A stretch of 64,000 nt of DNA from Mycobacterium sp. E796 (GTDB lineage Bacteria > Actinomycetota > Actinomycetes > Mycobacteriales > Mycobacteriaceae), in assembly GCF_001672815.1 (NCBI RefSeq), contig NZ_LZKK01000260.1:17857-81856 (forward strand), read 5' to 3'. Within the stretch, counting starts at the first letter, position 1. Each line of letters opens with the position of its first letter. The position numbers and the translations under genes were made by a program. Shown piece by piece: positions 37,685 through 45,739 of the stretch. The notes below the pieces were generated by a model. The model had not been told where the DNA came from. It ran no database searches and saw only the letters and a program-made list of their open reading frames with translations.

Positions 37685-38509
37685 CTACTCCCCGGTGAAC
37701 CGCGGCGGACGCTTCTCGAACGTCGCGGCGATGCCTTCGGTCAAGTCCTTGGACGGCAGGAAGGCGGCGTTCCAGGCGGCGACGTAGCGCAGGCTGTCCG
37801 AGACGGCGGCAATGCGCTGCTGGTCGAGGACGTCCTTGACGCCGTGGACGGTCAGCGGCGGGTTGGCGGCGATCTCGGCCGCGGTGGCGTGGGCGGCCGC
37901 CAGCGTGGCGTCGGCGTCGTCGTACACGTCGTTGACCAGGCCGATCTTCTCGGCCCGGGCCGCGTCGATGTCCTTGCCGGTCAACGCGAGCTCGCGCAGG
38001 TGCCCGTCGTTGAGGATCAGCGGCAGCCTGGCGAGGCTGCCGACGTCGGCCACAATCGCGAGCTTGACCTCCCGGACCGAGAACTTGGCGTCGGCGCTGG
38101 CGTAGCGGATGTCGACCGCGGAGATCAGGTCGACCCCGCCGCCGATGCACCAGCCGTGCACCGACGCGATGGTGGGGGTGCGGCAGTCGGCGACGGCGCT
38201 GATCGCGCCCTGCATGCGCTTGACCTCGCGGTGGAAGACGGCGCGGGGGCCGGCGAGCGCGTCGCCCGACAACAGCGGGGCGAACGAACCGCCCATCGCG
38301 GGCACGTCCAGGCCGTAGCTGAAGTTCTTGCCCGATCCGGTGATTACGATGGCCCGCACGTCGGGGTCGGCGTCCAGCGCCGCGAACACCTCGGGCATCT
38401 CCGACCAGAACGCCGGGCCCATGGCGTTGCCCTTGCCGGGGCCGATCAGCGTCACCTGTGCGACGTTGTCTTTGGTCTCGATGGTGACGGATTCGTATGT
38501 CTCGCCCAT
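37685..38509 (-). CDS. echA21: Enoyl-CoA hydratase/isomerase EchA21
   Basis: This 274-residue crotonase has the oxyanion pair in GSGKNFSYGLDVPAM and ASVHGWCIGGGVDL. The C-terminal crotonase helices are complete. ATG at 38509; a longer upstream frame runs into the divergent gene and is rejected. Length matches M. tuberculosis EchA21 (274). The substrate is an enoyl-CoA of unknown chain. The SYGLD segment carries an Asp where dienoyl-CoA isomerases have one, so isomerase activity is possible. Divergent from the DinB-like gene at 38533 with 23 bp between. Confidence 0.92.
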   Translation of the reverse strand: MGETYESVTIETKDNVAQVTLIGPGKGNAMGPAFWSEMPEVFAALDADPDVRAIVITGSGKNFSYGLDVPAMGGSFAPLLSGDALAGPRAVFHREVKRMQGAISAVADCRTPTIASVHGWCIGGGVDLISAVDIRYASADAKFSVREVKLAIVADVGSLARLPLILNDGHLRELALTGKDIDAARAEKIGLVNDVYDDADATLAAAHATAAEIAANPPLTVHGVKDVLDQQRIAAVSDSLRYVAAWNAAFLPSKDLTEGIAATFEKRPPRFTGE

Positions 38510-38532
38510 ATCGAGACCGTAGCGTGGCAAAT

Positions 38533-39117
38533 ATGGATGCTGACTTGCGACCTGGCCCTGATTCGCCACCCACCGACGAGCTGCGCAGCGCCGAGCGCAC
38601 GCTGGCGGTCTTGCAGCGTGTCCTGCATCCCATCGCGAGCGACGACCTGACCCGGCAGACGCCGTGCCGCGAGTTCGACGTGACACGGCTAACGGAGCAC
38701 TTGCTGAACTCGATCAAGGGGCTCGGCGGCATGGTGGGTGCGGAACTTCCGGAGCGCGACGCCAGCGATTCGGTGGAGCGGCAGGTCGTGGCAGCCGCGC
38801 GGCCGGCCCTGGATGCCTGGCATCGCCACGGGCTGGACGGCACCGTGCCGTTCGGCAAGGGCGAGATGCCGGCCCGGGGGGCCTGCGGCATCCTGTCGCT
38901 CGAATTCCTGGTTCACGCCTGGGATTACGCCAAGGCCGTGGGACACGATATCGACGCCCCGGAGCCGTTGGCCGAATACGTGCTGGGGCTGGCGCACCAG
39001 ATCATCCGCCCGGAGCAACGCGGCCGCGGCGGGTTCGACGAGCCCGTCGACGTGCCGGCCGACGCCGGCGCCCTCGAGCAGCTGATCGCGTTCACGGGCC
39101 GAGACCCGGCCGCGTAG
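38533..39117 (+). CDS. DinB-like TIGR03086-family metal-binding protein (Rv3773c homologue)
   Basis: The 194-residue mycothiol-maleylpyruvate-isomerase-like protein has TPCREFDVTRLTEHLLNSI, with the first His region, and the second metal motif LVHAWDYAKA. Length equals the recalled Rv3773c. The start at 38533 is supported by a TAGCGT minus-10 at 38520-38525, exactly 7 nt before the ATG, so the message is probably leaderless. Function unknown; family members are mycothiol- or metal-dependent transferases. Confidence 0.87.
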   Translation: MDADLRPGPDSPPTDELRSAERTLAVLQRVLHPIASDDLTRQTPCREFDVTRLTEHLLNSIKGLGGMVGAELPERDASDSVERQVVAAARPALDAWHRHGLDGTVPFGKGEMPARGACGILSLEFLVHAWDYAKAVGHDIDAPEPLAEYVLGLAHQIIRPEQRGRGGFDEPVDVPADAGALEQLIAFTGRDPAA

Positions 39118-39124
39118 CTCACTG

Positions 39125-39222
39125 AGTGTGTACCCAGGGCGTTCCGTGTGTACTGGTAGCGCGATTCGGCCCGGATTCCCGCTCTAGGCTCACACGAAAA
39201 GCCGTGAGCGCACACTAATGGG
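39125..39222. repeat. Family C intergenic repeat (inverted relative to the copy at 63582)
   Basis: The segment from gagtgtgtaccc to gtgagcgcacact contains agggcgttccgtgtg (39136-39150), an exact reverse complement of 63647-63661. Other blocks (agcgcacact, acgaaaagccg) also match that copy in reverse. It lies between the convergent DinB-like and GXWXG genes. A dispersed repeat or a shared 3'-end structure is inferred. Confidence 0.6.
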
Positions 39223-39290
39223 CCTCAAAGCCCTCGCGCCCGATGTGGGGCGATCCATAGCCACCAATGCATACAGTCAACGGGCGGGAT

Positions 39291-39752
39291 CTACACCCGC
39301 TCGAGGTAGAAGTAGTAGTAGCGGCCGGCGTCCAGCACGCCCTTGCCGTTCATGATGCCCATCACCGCGTCGTCGTCGATCTTCTTGAAGTGGTCGTGGA
39401 CGGGCTGGCCGTCATAGACCATCGTCGCGGTGACTTCGCCGCGGAACTCCTCCAGCCACAGGCTGGCCTCGCCCTTGCCCATCTCCTTGTTCGAGAACTT
39501 GTTCCCGTCGGCGTCCAGGCACACCAGCGGCTGCACGTCGCCGGCCGACTTGAAGGTCTTGCCGTACCAGCCGGCCTTTTCCAACTGGCCGTTCATCTTG
39601 TGGCCGGTGACGAACTCGCCGCCCTTCCACTCGCCCATCATCTCGTCGATGGCTGCCGGCTGCAGCGTCGCCCAGAAGTCGTCGAGCTCGGCATCGGCGA
39701 TGTCGCCGGCGCGTTCCTTGAAGTCGGTGAACTTCTTGCGGGCCAGGCTCAT
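39291..39752 (-). CDS. GXWXG / DUF4334 domain protein
   Basis: This 153-residue protein has an N-terminal helix pair (MSLARKKFTDFKERAGDI, ADAELDDFWATLQPAAIDEM), the GXWXG motif as GEWKG (about residues 41-45), then a DUF4334-type beta barrel with SLWLEEFRGEVTATMVYD and a YYYFYLERV end. Such proteins are lipocalin-like and of unknown function. The ATG overlaps the hisC2 stop as ATGA, so it is co-translated with the aminotransferase. Confidence 0.85.
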   Translation of the reverse strand: MSLARKKFTDFKERAGDIADAELDDFWATLQPAAIDEMMGEWKGGEFVTGHKMNGQLEKAGWYGKTFKSAGDVQPLVCLDADGNKFSNKEMGKGEASLWLEEFRGEVTATMVYDGQPVHDHFKKIDDDAVMGIMNGKGVLDAGRYYYFYLERV

Positions 39753-40825
39753 TGGTTCTCCTTGATCCAGTCGCGGGCAAACCGCAGCAGCGCGTCGTTT
39801 TCCTCCGGCGCCCCGATGGTGACCCGCACCCCGTCCGGCGCGAACGGGCGGACCACGATGCGCGCCTCGGCCGCTCGCGCGACGAAGTCCTGTGTCCGTG
39901 TTCCCAAGGGCAGCCAGACGAAGTTGGCCTGCGACGGCGGCAGGGCGAACCCGGCGTCGCGCAGGCCGGCGCTGACGCGGGCGCGCTCGGCGACCACGGC
40001 GTCGGTGCGGGCAAGCAGCTCGTCGGCGGCGTCCAGCGAGGCGATGGCGGCGGCCTGCGAGATGCTCGTCACCGCGAACGGCACGTAGACCTGGTCCAGC
40101 GCGGTGATCAGGTCGGGATGCCCGACCGCGTAGCCCACGCGTAGGCCCGCCAGCCCGTACGCCTTCGAAAACGTGCGCAGCACAACGACATTGCTGCGGG
40201 TGCGGGCCAGCTGCAGGCTGTCGGGCAGCATGCCGTCGCGGATGTACTCGACGTAAGCCTCGTCGATGGCGATCAGGATGTGCGGCGGCACGGCCTCGAC
40301 GAAACGGGCCAGCGCATCCGGGTCGACGACCGTCGAGGTCGGATTGTTGGGGTTGCACACGAAGATCAGCCGGGTGCGCTCGGTGACCGCGGCGAGCATC
40401 GCGTACAGGTCGTGCGTGTGGTCGGTCAACGGCACCTTGACGGCGGTGGCGCCGGCCACCTGAACCATGGGCGGGTACAGCTCGAAGCTGTGCCACCCCA
40501 TCACCACCTCGTCGCCCGCGGCGGAAGTGATCTGGATGACCTGCTGGCACAGACTGACCGAACCGCAGCTCACCGCGACCTGCTCCGGCGCGAAGTCCGC
40601 GGAGCTCGCCGAGCTGAGGTGCTTGGCCAGCGCCGCCTTGAGTTGCAGGTTCGCGCTGTCCGGGTAGCGGTGGATCGTGTCGGTGGCCCGTTCGATCGCC
40701 GCGCGGACGCTGGGCAGCGGCCCGTGCACCGTTTCGTTGCTGGCCAGTTTGATCGAACCCGGCACCGTCTTGCCGGGGACGTAGACGGGAAGCCCCGCCA
40801 GCTCGGGTCGCAGGCGGGCGGTCAC
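39749..40825 (-). CDS. hisC2: Histidinol-phosphate / aromatic aminotransferase HisC2
   Basis: This 358-residue fold type I PLP enzyme has KLASNETVHGPLPSV, the cofactor segment FVCNPNNPTS, IDEAYVEY, and the Schiff-base Lys in TFSKAYGLAGLRVGYA. The M. tuberculosis homologue Rv3772 acts mainly on aromatic amino acids (phenylalanine aminotransferase, Pat), so this may be the aromatic rather than the histidine enzyme. GTG start at 40825. It is divergent from tRNA-Ser(GCU). Confidence 0.92.
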   Translation of the reverse strand: MTARLRPELAGLPVYVPGKTVPGSIKLASNETVHGPLPSVRAAIERATDTIHRYPDSANLQLKAALAKHLSSASSADFAPEQVAVSCGSVSLCQQVIQITSAAGDEVVMGWHSFELYPPMVQVAGATAVKVPLTDHTHDLYAMLAAVTERTRLIFVCNPNNPTSTVVDPDALARFVEAVPPHILIAIDEAYVEYIRDGMLPDSLQLARTRSNVVVLRTFSKAYGLAGLRVGYAVGHPDLITALDQVYVPFAVTSISQAAAIASLDAADELLARTDAVVAERARVSAGLRDAGFALPPSQANFVWLPLGTRTQDFVARAAEARIVVRPFAPDGVRVTIGAPEENDALLRFARDWIKENQ

Positions 40826-40914
40826 TTCGACAGCATATGTCGGCGCTGTGTACGCTATGCCTCCGGCGGTTCAGGGACGGCTGTAAGGGTTCGGGTACCC
40901 TCAGGAAGTCCGAT

Positions 40915-41006
40915 GGAGGCGTGCCAGAGCGGCCGAATGGGGCTCACTGCTAATGAGTTGTCCCCCTCAAAGGGGACCGGAGGTTCAAATCCTCTCGCCT
41001 CCGCCA
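40915..41006 (+). tRNA. tRNA-Ser, anticodon GCU
   Basis: The acceptor GGAGGCG (40915-40921) pairs with CGCCTCC (40996-41002), followed by G and an encoded CCA. The anticodon loop CTGCTAA gives anticodon GCT. A long variable arm (tccccctcaaagggga) marks class II, and GGTTCAAATCC is the T loop. It is 32 bp from tRNA-Arg and probably co-transcribed with it. Confidence 0.97.
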
Positions 41007-41038
41007 CGTCCTTTCGGGGGCGAGACAACTGAAGACAG

Positions 41039-41111
41039 GCGCCCGTAGCTCAACGGATAGAGCATCTGACTACGGATCAGAAGGTTAGGGGTTCGAATCC
41101 CTTCGGGCGCG
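41039..41111 (+). tRNA. tRNA-Arg, anticodon ACG
   Basis: The acceptor GCGCCCG (41039-41045) pairs with CGGGCGC (41104-41110). The anticodon stem TCTGA/TCAGA has the loop CTACGGA, anticodon ACG, and the T arm is GGGGTTCGAATCCC. CCA is not encoded. This tRNA borders the accessory stretch that begins at 41.2 kb; tRNA 3' ends are common integration sites, but I found no duplicated 3' end further right. Confidence 0.97.
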
Positions 41112-41190
41112 CTCATTTCCGCATCGGATGCCGGTGAAAGCGACGCCCGGCCTTCACATTCAGTCACAATTCAGCGCTGTGCCGCGGCGG

Positions 41191-42780
41191 TCAGTAGTAG
41201 GCCTTTAGAGCCTGCTTGACCTCAGCGGGCAGATTCAGCTGGCCTTGCAGGCCTTCGCCGTACGCGGCGTCAACCGCCACGCACACGGGGTCGAGGCTGA
41301 GCGACTTGGGCGGAAGTGGCGCTGCCGCCAACGCCGGCAACCGCGCGTCCGGCCCCGTCTGCTGCCCGGCAAGGGGCAGGCTGGGACGGAGGGCAAACCC
41401 GCTCAAGTGCTCCTCATCGAGTGCCAGGCGCATCTCGGGTTCCGCGGCGGCCGTCAGGCTTCGCCCGCCGACACCCTGCCCGCGCTTTTCGTCCGCGAGC
41501 AGCGTCGGCAACCGCTGCAGCGCGTCGGTCAGGGCGGCCCGGGCGTCGGCAAAAGTGATGGGCGGGACATTCGGATCAGCCGCCCCGTAGTTGACCACGC
41601 GCGTATCGGTCCCGAGCGCCAAGGCCTCGCCGGCGACGCCTAAGCCGGACATGAGGGCCTTGGTTCCGATGACCGGGCTCCCGTCGACCAGCACCAGCAC
41701 GACGTCGGTTTCGTTGGCGCCGATCAAGGCCGCATAAGGATCGGCCGAGGGCGCCGCCGCAATCACGGTGACGTCGGCGCGCTTGGACGGCTCGATGCTG
41801 CCGATCAGTGCGCCCCACTTCACGATCGCCGCCGGTGTGCTCGTCGCCATCGCGACAATGTCGCGGTCGGAGAGCCCTATCTGATCGATCTCATTGACGA
41901 TCTTGGCAACCTTGAGCTCGTTCAGCAGGTTCTTGCTGCCCGAGGGCGACCAGTCCGAACCGAGGGCGACGGGCACTCCGGCGGCGCGGGCGGACTTGAC
42001 GTTGGCGGTGCCGCCGTAGAGCAGAAGGTTGCTCAAAGGCGACCACACCATCGACCCATGGTTCTGGGCCAGCACGGCGAAGTCCTCTGGTTTGAGCGCG
42101 GCGCAATGGATGCCGGCCAGTGCGGGACCGATCGCCCATTGCGTGCCATTGTTCAGCGCGAGGAAGGCGTTGCGCGCTTCGTCGTCCAGGCCTTCGCTCA
42201 GGTGGAGCAGCAGACAGGAGGCTTTGTCGACCTCCTTCTTGAATTGCGACCATTGCGACGCTTCCACGTCGGGAATGTGCGTCGTGGCTCGATGAAACGC
42301 GGCGTCGTTGGGATCGTCGACCGCCCGTAGGGTGCCGTGGTAGTACGCCTGCAGCTGTTCGGACTTGAGCGAGATGCCCTCGCTGGTCGTCACACCTCCT
42401 AGGAGGCACTTGGTTTCGGCGTAGCGCGCGACCGCCGCAAGCAGGTGCGGGTCCTTGGAATTCGCGATTGTCGTCATCGGGGCCGACACCGAGCGGACAT
42501 AGTCCGTGTCGCTCTGCCATTGGCCGCGGTTCGTGTAGAGCTTCGGAACCTGCCACATCGGCAAGGCGTCGTAGCTCAGGTGATTGTGCAGCTCGATCAG
42601 CCCCGGGAAAATGAACCCGCCCGTCTCGACGACCGGGGCTCCGGCGAACCCCGGGGGCGCCGCGGCGCCACGGTCGCCGGCCGAAACGATCTGGTTGCCG
42701 TCGATGTAGACCGCACCGTTCGGCCAGGTATCGAAGGCGGCGTTCATCGTGACCACAGAGCCGTGCAGGACGAATTTCAT
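41191..42780 (-). CDS. Amidohydrolase-superfamily deaminase-like enzyme
   Basis: This 529-residue amidohydrolase is of the Trz/Atz, methylthioadenosine-deaminase type. Metal residues are His65 and His67 (LIELHNHLSY), His225 (AGIHCAAL) and Asp276 (LGSDWSPSG), with His193 in LLLHLSEG. The barrel is followed by the usual composite domain and an extra C-terminal tail of about 120 residues ending LPAEVKQALKAYY, without recognised motif. It probably hydrolyses a cyclic amidine or amide; substrate unknown. Third in an operon after a C1 peptidase and a UDG-fold gene (27-bp gap). I do not recall a counterpart at this site in M. tuberculosis. Confidence 0.88.
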   Translation of the reverse strand: MKFVLHGSVVTMNAAFDTWPNGAVYIDGNQIVSAGDRGAAAPPGFAGAPVVETGGFIFPGLIELHNHLSYDALPMWQVPKLYTNRGQWQSDTDYVRSVSAPMTTIANSKDPHLLAAVARYAETKCLLGGVTTSEGISLKSEQLQAYYHGTLRAVDDPNDAAFHRATTHIPDVEASQWSQFKKEVDKASCLLLHLSEGLDDEARNAFLALNNGTQWAIGPALAGIHCAALKPEDFAVLAQNHGSMVWSPLSNLLLYGGTANVKSARAAGVPVALGSDWSPSGSKNLLNELKVAKIVNEIDQIGLSDRDIVAMATSTPAAIVKWGALIGSIEPSKRADVTVIAAAPSADPYAALIGANETDVVLVLVDGSPVIGTKALMSGLGVAGEALALGTDTRVVNYGAADPNVPPITFADARAALTDALQRLPTLLADEKRGQGVGGRSLTAAAEPEMRLALDEEHLSGFALRPSLPLAGQQTGPDARLPALAAAPLPPKSLSLDPVCVAVDAAYGEGLQGQLNLPAEVKQALKAYY

Positions 42781-42807
42781 GGGTCTACTCCCTCCGGGAG
42801 GGTCGCC

Positions 42808-43650
42808 TTAAGGGGTGGCCGGGACGATGCCGTCGGGGACCTCGACGGTGATGGTGCGCCGCTTCAGCGCCGCCGTCGTGCCGGTACGCGTCGCCCATCC
42901 GCTATCGCCCTGCATCCAGGCCGGCGTTCCCGCCGGCAGGTCGAATGCCGGAATGGGCGGCAGTTCGGCCGGAAGGAATGTGGCGCCATAGGGAACGAAC
43001 TGGCGTGCCGCGTCGGGCTCGGTTACGGCGCTGCGGAGAATCTGCAGCGCCGCGTTCCATTGGACCAGCATGGCCGTGGTCGCGGCGGCGATCTGTGCCG
43101 GCGTCCCGCCCGTGCCCTCCGGCGAAGTCGGGTGGGGCACATGCTGATACGCGAGTGCCTTGTAGGCCGCATTGGCGGGATCCTGAAGAAAGTCACGCCA
43201 GGCTTGATCCGCGAGGGAGCCGAACGCCACGACCGCCTCGACCGTCCCCGGGGCCAGCAGCGCGGAGAGCCACCGGTTGCGGTACTGGACGATTGGCGGG
43301 TCGCTGACATGCTGGTTACCCCCGCTCTGACCGTAGACGCTGTAGAGGAAGGTATTGACCATCACATAGCTTCGATCGAGGCCGAGCTTCGCCAGAAAGC
43401 CCTGGACGCGATGTCCCGCCGTGCCGACCAGGATCCGGCGGACCACCGCCTCGTGCTGGGCCGGATCCTGGCCGATGCAGAGGAGACGCGCCGTACCGTC
43501 GAGGCGGCCCCGATGGAAGATCGGGCCCCATTCGACGCGGAATGCGTCGTAGGGATACACCGGTGCCGCCGGTGCCTGATCGCAGAGGGTCAGAAACGGC
43601 TCGCCGACGTAACCGGGATCAAAGGTCTGGGGCATCAGACTGAGCGTCAC
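42808..43650 (-). CDS. Uracil-DNA-glycosylase-superfamily protein
   Basis: This 280-residue protein has the UDG fold: motif A as [10 protein letters not shown] (Gly60-Gln61-Asp62-Pro63), [13 protein letters not shown] with a conserved Asn-like position (Asn99), and motif B as HPTSPEG (His173). It has an extra C-terminal tail of about 60 residues ([11 protein letters not shown] onward). It is not the housekeeping Ung. GTG start at 43650 overlaps the C1-peptidase stop as GTGA. Base excision on an unusual substrate, or a non-repair role within this operon, are both open. The association with a peptidase and an amidohydrolase is not one I know. Confidence 0.82.
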   Translation of the reverse strand: MTLSLMPQTFDPGYVGEPFLTLCDQAPAAPVYPYDAFRVEWGPIFHRGRLDGTARLLCIGQDPAQHEAVVRRILVGTAGHRVQGFLAKLGLDRSYVMVNTFLYSVYGQSGGNQHVSDPPIVQYRNRWLSALLAPGTVEAVVAFGSLADQAWRDFLQDPANAAYKALAYQHVPHPTSPEGTGGTPAQIAAATTAMLVQWNAALQILRSAVTEPDAARQFVPYGATFLPAELPPIPAFDLPAGTPAWMQGDSGWATRTGTTAALKRRTITVEVPDGIVPATP

Positions 43651-44396
43651 TGGTTGCCCCGTTCTTGCCGGGTTTTGTGCGATGTCGCGGGCGTCTGGGA
43701 AGCAGTGACCGGGACAGTAACGTCGCCGCTCTCGGCGAGTAGTTGTTCCCAGGTGCCAAACGACATGCAGAACCGTCCGCTGCGACCGAAGTTGGTCCCC
43801 CAGCTATTCCATAACCAGATCAATTGGTTGTCGGCGTCGATGCCGTCGACCACCACCTCGTGGCCGCCGCGCACGATGGCATCGTCAGTGATCGTGACCA
43901 GGCCGGTGTCCGGGTCGGGCTCGTCGAAGCTGGTATACCAGTTGAAGCCGGTGATCACCGGCTGGATCACTAGCGCCGTCAAAGCGTGTTGAAGCCCAAA
44001 TGCGTGCCGGTACGAGGAGATCCAGCCAAGCTGTTGGGCGGCCTTGCACACCATGAGCCCCGAGCCGCCGGGGTCGTTGGGCGGATACGGCTGGCCCTCG
44101 AGTTTGGTTTCCAATTCGTAGAGCATGACCGCATCGGATTCGGTGTAGGACTTAGCGCCGGTGTAGTCGGGCGCGGAATTTAGCGCCCCGCACAATGCAT
44201 TTGCGGTGCAGGAGCCGATCTGGCCCTGGTCGAGTGGCAAGCCGGTCGCACGATGGTCGACCGAGACTATGGCCTGCGCCCTCTCGGCCGGGAAGTCACG
44301 CGACCGCGGGTCGTGTTCGATGTGTCGTCCCAGGCGCCGAGTTGGCACGACGGTCTCGGCGAGTCGCTTGCGGACGATGTGGGTCTGGCTTGCCAT
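43647..44396 (-). CDS. Papain-like C1-family cysteine peptidase
   Basis: This 249-residue protease has the papain catalytic set: Gln57 and Cys63 in [17 protein letters not shown], His179 in [12 protein letters not shown], and Asn197 in [10 protein letters not shown]. There is no export signal, so it should act in the cytoplasm. About 45 residues precede the catalytic domain and are too short for a classical inhibitory propeptide. The ATG at 44396 has AAGGAG 7 nt upstream. First gene of a three-gene operon with a UDG-fold protein and an amidohydrolase, divergent from a glycine-repeat peptide gene 296 bp away. Substrate unknown. Confidence 0.9.
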   Translation of the reverse strand: MASQTHIVRKRLAETVVPTRRLGRHIEHDPRSRDFPAERAQAIVSVDHRATGLPLDQGQIGSCTANALCGALNSAPDYTGAKSYTESDAVMLYELETKLEGQPYPPNDPGGSGLMVCKAAQQLGWISSYRHAFGLQHALTALVIQPVITGFNWYTSFDEPDPDTGLVTITDDAIVRGGHEVVVDGIDADNQLIWLWNSWGTNFGRSGRFCMSFGTWEQLLAESGDVTVPVTASQTPATSHKTRQERGNQ

Positions 44397-44628
44397 CAGT
44401 TTCTCCTTGGAATTTGAAAAGCAAACGGCGCGACCGCTAAGGCGTCCACCTCGTGGTCCGTCGAGCGGACCGAGACACCATCGAACAATTTGCTCGTTTC
44501 GGTTGCACCGATGCGGTGTCAGAACTATTACGCGGGGTCACGCCGAACACATGCGTAGTGCGCTACCCCACTTCCGTCGGCATCCCGCGGAGTGGGGGCG
44601 CGGACGCGGGGTGCGCTCACCTTCCCGA

Positions 44629-44692
44629 AACGATTTGAATCGTTAAGACTCAGTTCCTTGTGGGTGCGCGGTTTCGGCGCTACCTTTCGCAC
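44629..44692 (+). promoter_or_regulatory. Leaderless promoter with upstream inverted repeat for the glycine-repeat gene
   Basis: The minus-35 TTGTGG (44658-44663), a 17-bp spacer, the minus-10 TACCTT (44681-44686) and 6 nt lead straight to the ATG at 44693. Just upstream, aacgatt tg aatcgtt (44629-44644) is a perfect 7-bp inverted repeat, a possible operator. The remaining part of the 296-bp gap (44397-44628) shows no further structure beyond the C1-peptidase ribosome site. Confidence 0.65.
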
Positions 44693-44884
44693 ATGACTAA
44701 CGGGATTGCGCGAATCGGTGGTGGTGGCGGCGGCTTCGTGGGTGGCGGCGCCGGTGGACGTGTCGGGGGTGGTGCCGGTGGACGCCTCGGCGGTGGCGCG
44801 GGTGGCCGCGTGGGCGGTGGCGCGGGTGGCCGCGTGGGCGGTGGCGCGGGTGGCCGCCTCGGCGGCGGCGCCGGCGGTCGCTAG
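44693..44884 (+). CDS. Glycine-rich tandem-repeat peptide (GGGAGGR-V/L repeats)
   Basis: The 63-residue product starts MTNGIARIGGGGGGFV and continues with six copies of the 8-residue unit GGGAGGR(V/L), the last ending in R. It has no Cys, Ser, Thr or aromatic residue in the repeats, and one Arg per unit. The repeats are close to identical in DNA (24-bp units, two or three nearly exact), so copy number may vary by slippage. A textbook leaderless promoter supports expression. Possible roles are an RGG/GAR-like nucleic-acid-binding tail, a multi-unit precursor cut at Arg, or a structural peptide; none is proven. It is divergent from the C1-peptidase operon. Confidence 0.6.
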   Translation: MTNGIARIGGGGGGFVGGGAGGRVGGGAGGRLGGGAGGRVGGGAGGRVGGGAGGRLGGGAGGR

Positions 44885-44921
44885 CCCCTAACTTTTTTCA
44901 TTCGGTAAAGGCGCCCCCGGC

Positions 44922-45464
44922 TCAGACGATCGGGCCGGGCGGCGCTTCCGTGTCGGCCGAACCGGCCAGATCGAGCTGCATCCACGCGACGTCGTGCCAG
45001 CGGCCGTGTTTCCATTCGACGCGCCGGTATAGCCCGGCCTCTTCGAATCCGAAGGATCGATGGAAACGGTTGCTGGCCTCGTTGGGTTGGGTGATGCCGG
45101 CGAGGGCCTGCCGGTAGCCACGTTCCGTGAGCCGGCGCAGTAGCCGGGTGTAGAGCGCGCGGCCGGCGCCGGCGCGGTGGTGGTCCGGATGGACATAGAG
45201 TCCGGTCTCGGCCGTCCACCGGTAGGAGGGCAGGCGATTGAGCGTGTGCCCGAAGGCGAATCCGACAACCCGATCGTCGCGTTCGAGGACGAGCCACTCG
45301 TGGGTCTCGCGGGCGGCGGTGATCCGCGCCGACATCTCGGCTTCGCTCGGGACTTCGAGCTCCCAGCTGATCGCCGTCTCCAGCACATACGGACGGTAGA
45401 TCGCGACGCAGGCGGCCGCGTCGTGCGCGGAAGCGGTGCGCACCAGGCCGATGCTCGTTTGCAT
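44922..45464 (-). CDS. GNAT N-acetyltransferase, phosphinothricin-acetyltransferase type
   Basis: This 180-residue GNAT has VRTASAHDAAACVAIYRPYV at the start, the acetyl-CoA loop VHPDHHRAGAGRALYTRLL (Q/R-x-x-G-x-G/A type) near residues 105-123, and ITQPNEASNRFHRSFGFEEAG, the pattern of PAT/Bar-like enzymes that acetylate phosphinothricin or methionine sulfoximine. ATG at 45464. It ends 37 bp from the convergent glycine-repeat gene. Likely monocistronic. Confidence 0.88.
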   Translation of the reverse strand: MQTSIGLVRTASAHDAAACVAIYRPYVLETAISWELEVPSEAEMSARITAARETHEWLVLERDDRVVGFAFGHTLNRLPSYRWTAETGLYVHPDHHRAGAGRALYTRLLRRLTERGYRQALAGITQPNEASNRFHRSFGFEEAGLYRRVEWKHGRWHDVAWMQLDLAGSADTEAPPGPIV

Positions 45465-45506
45465 GTAAGCAGTCTGTCACTGCTTGCCGGCGAGCGACTT
45501 TGGCCA

Positions 45507-45694
45507 CTACACCGGCGACCAGTCGTCCCAGGACCCGGCGTAGTCGAGAGTCGTCCGCGGGATCTAGGTGGAGGCGATGATCTCGCGAAAGTGGTCCTGC
45601 CAACCCACCACATGCAGATGTGGAAGACGTACTGGTGCCAGCTGAGCTGATACCCATCGGGGATGTCCTCGCCCTTGTTCTCGGGGGAGAACAA
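45507..45694 (-). pseudogene. Decayed gene remnant (frameshift and in-frame stop)
   Basis: On the minus strand one frame reads FSPENKGEDIPDGYQLSWHQ and continues YVFHICMWWVG. A shift of one frame near 45600 then continues as WQDHFREIIAST, meets TAG, and goes on as IPRTTLDYAGSWDDWSPV before a final stop at 45507-45509. The joined text reads as one protein-like sequence rich in Trp and His, broken by a frameshift and a nonsense codon. No intact start or family could be assigned. It looks like the 3' end of a lost gene. Confidence 0.5.
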
Positions 45695-45739
45695 GGGCGA
45701 CGGCCAACAACCCGATCACCGTCGAGGCGGGAAGCTGGA

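Noticed and set aside
44693..44884. PE_PGRS protein fragment
   Set aside because: The glycine repeats are GGGAGGR with regular Arg, no PE domain and no GGAGGx/NGG PGRS pattern, and the gene has its own promoter.
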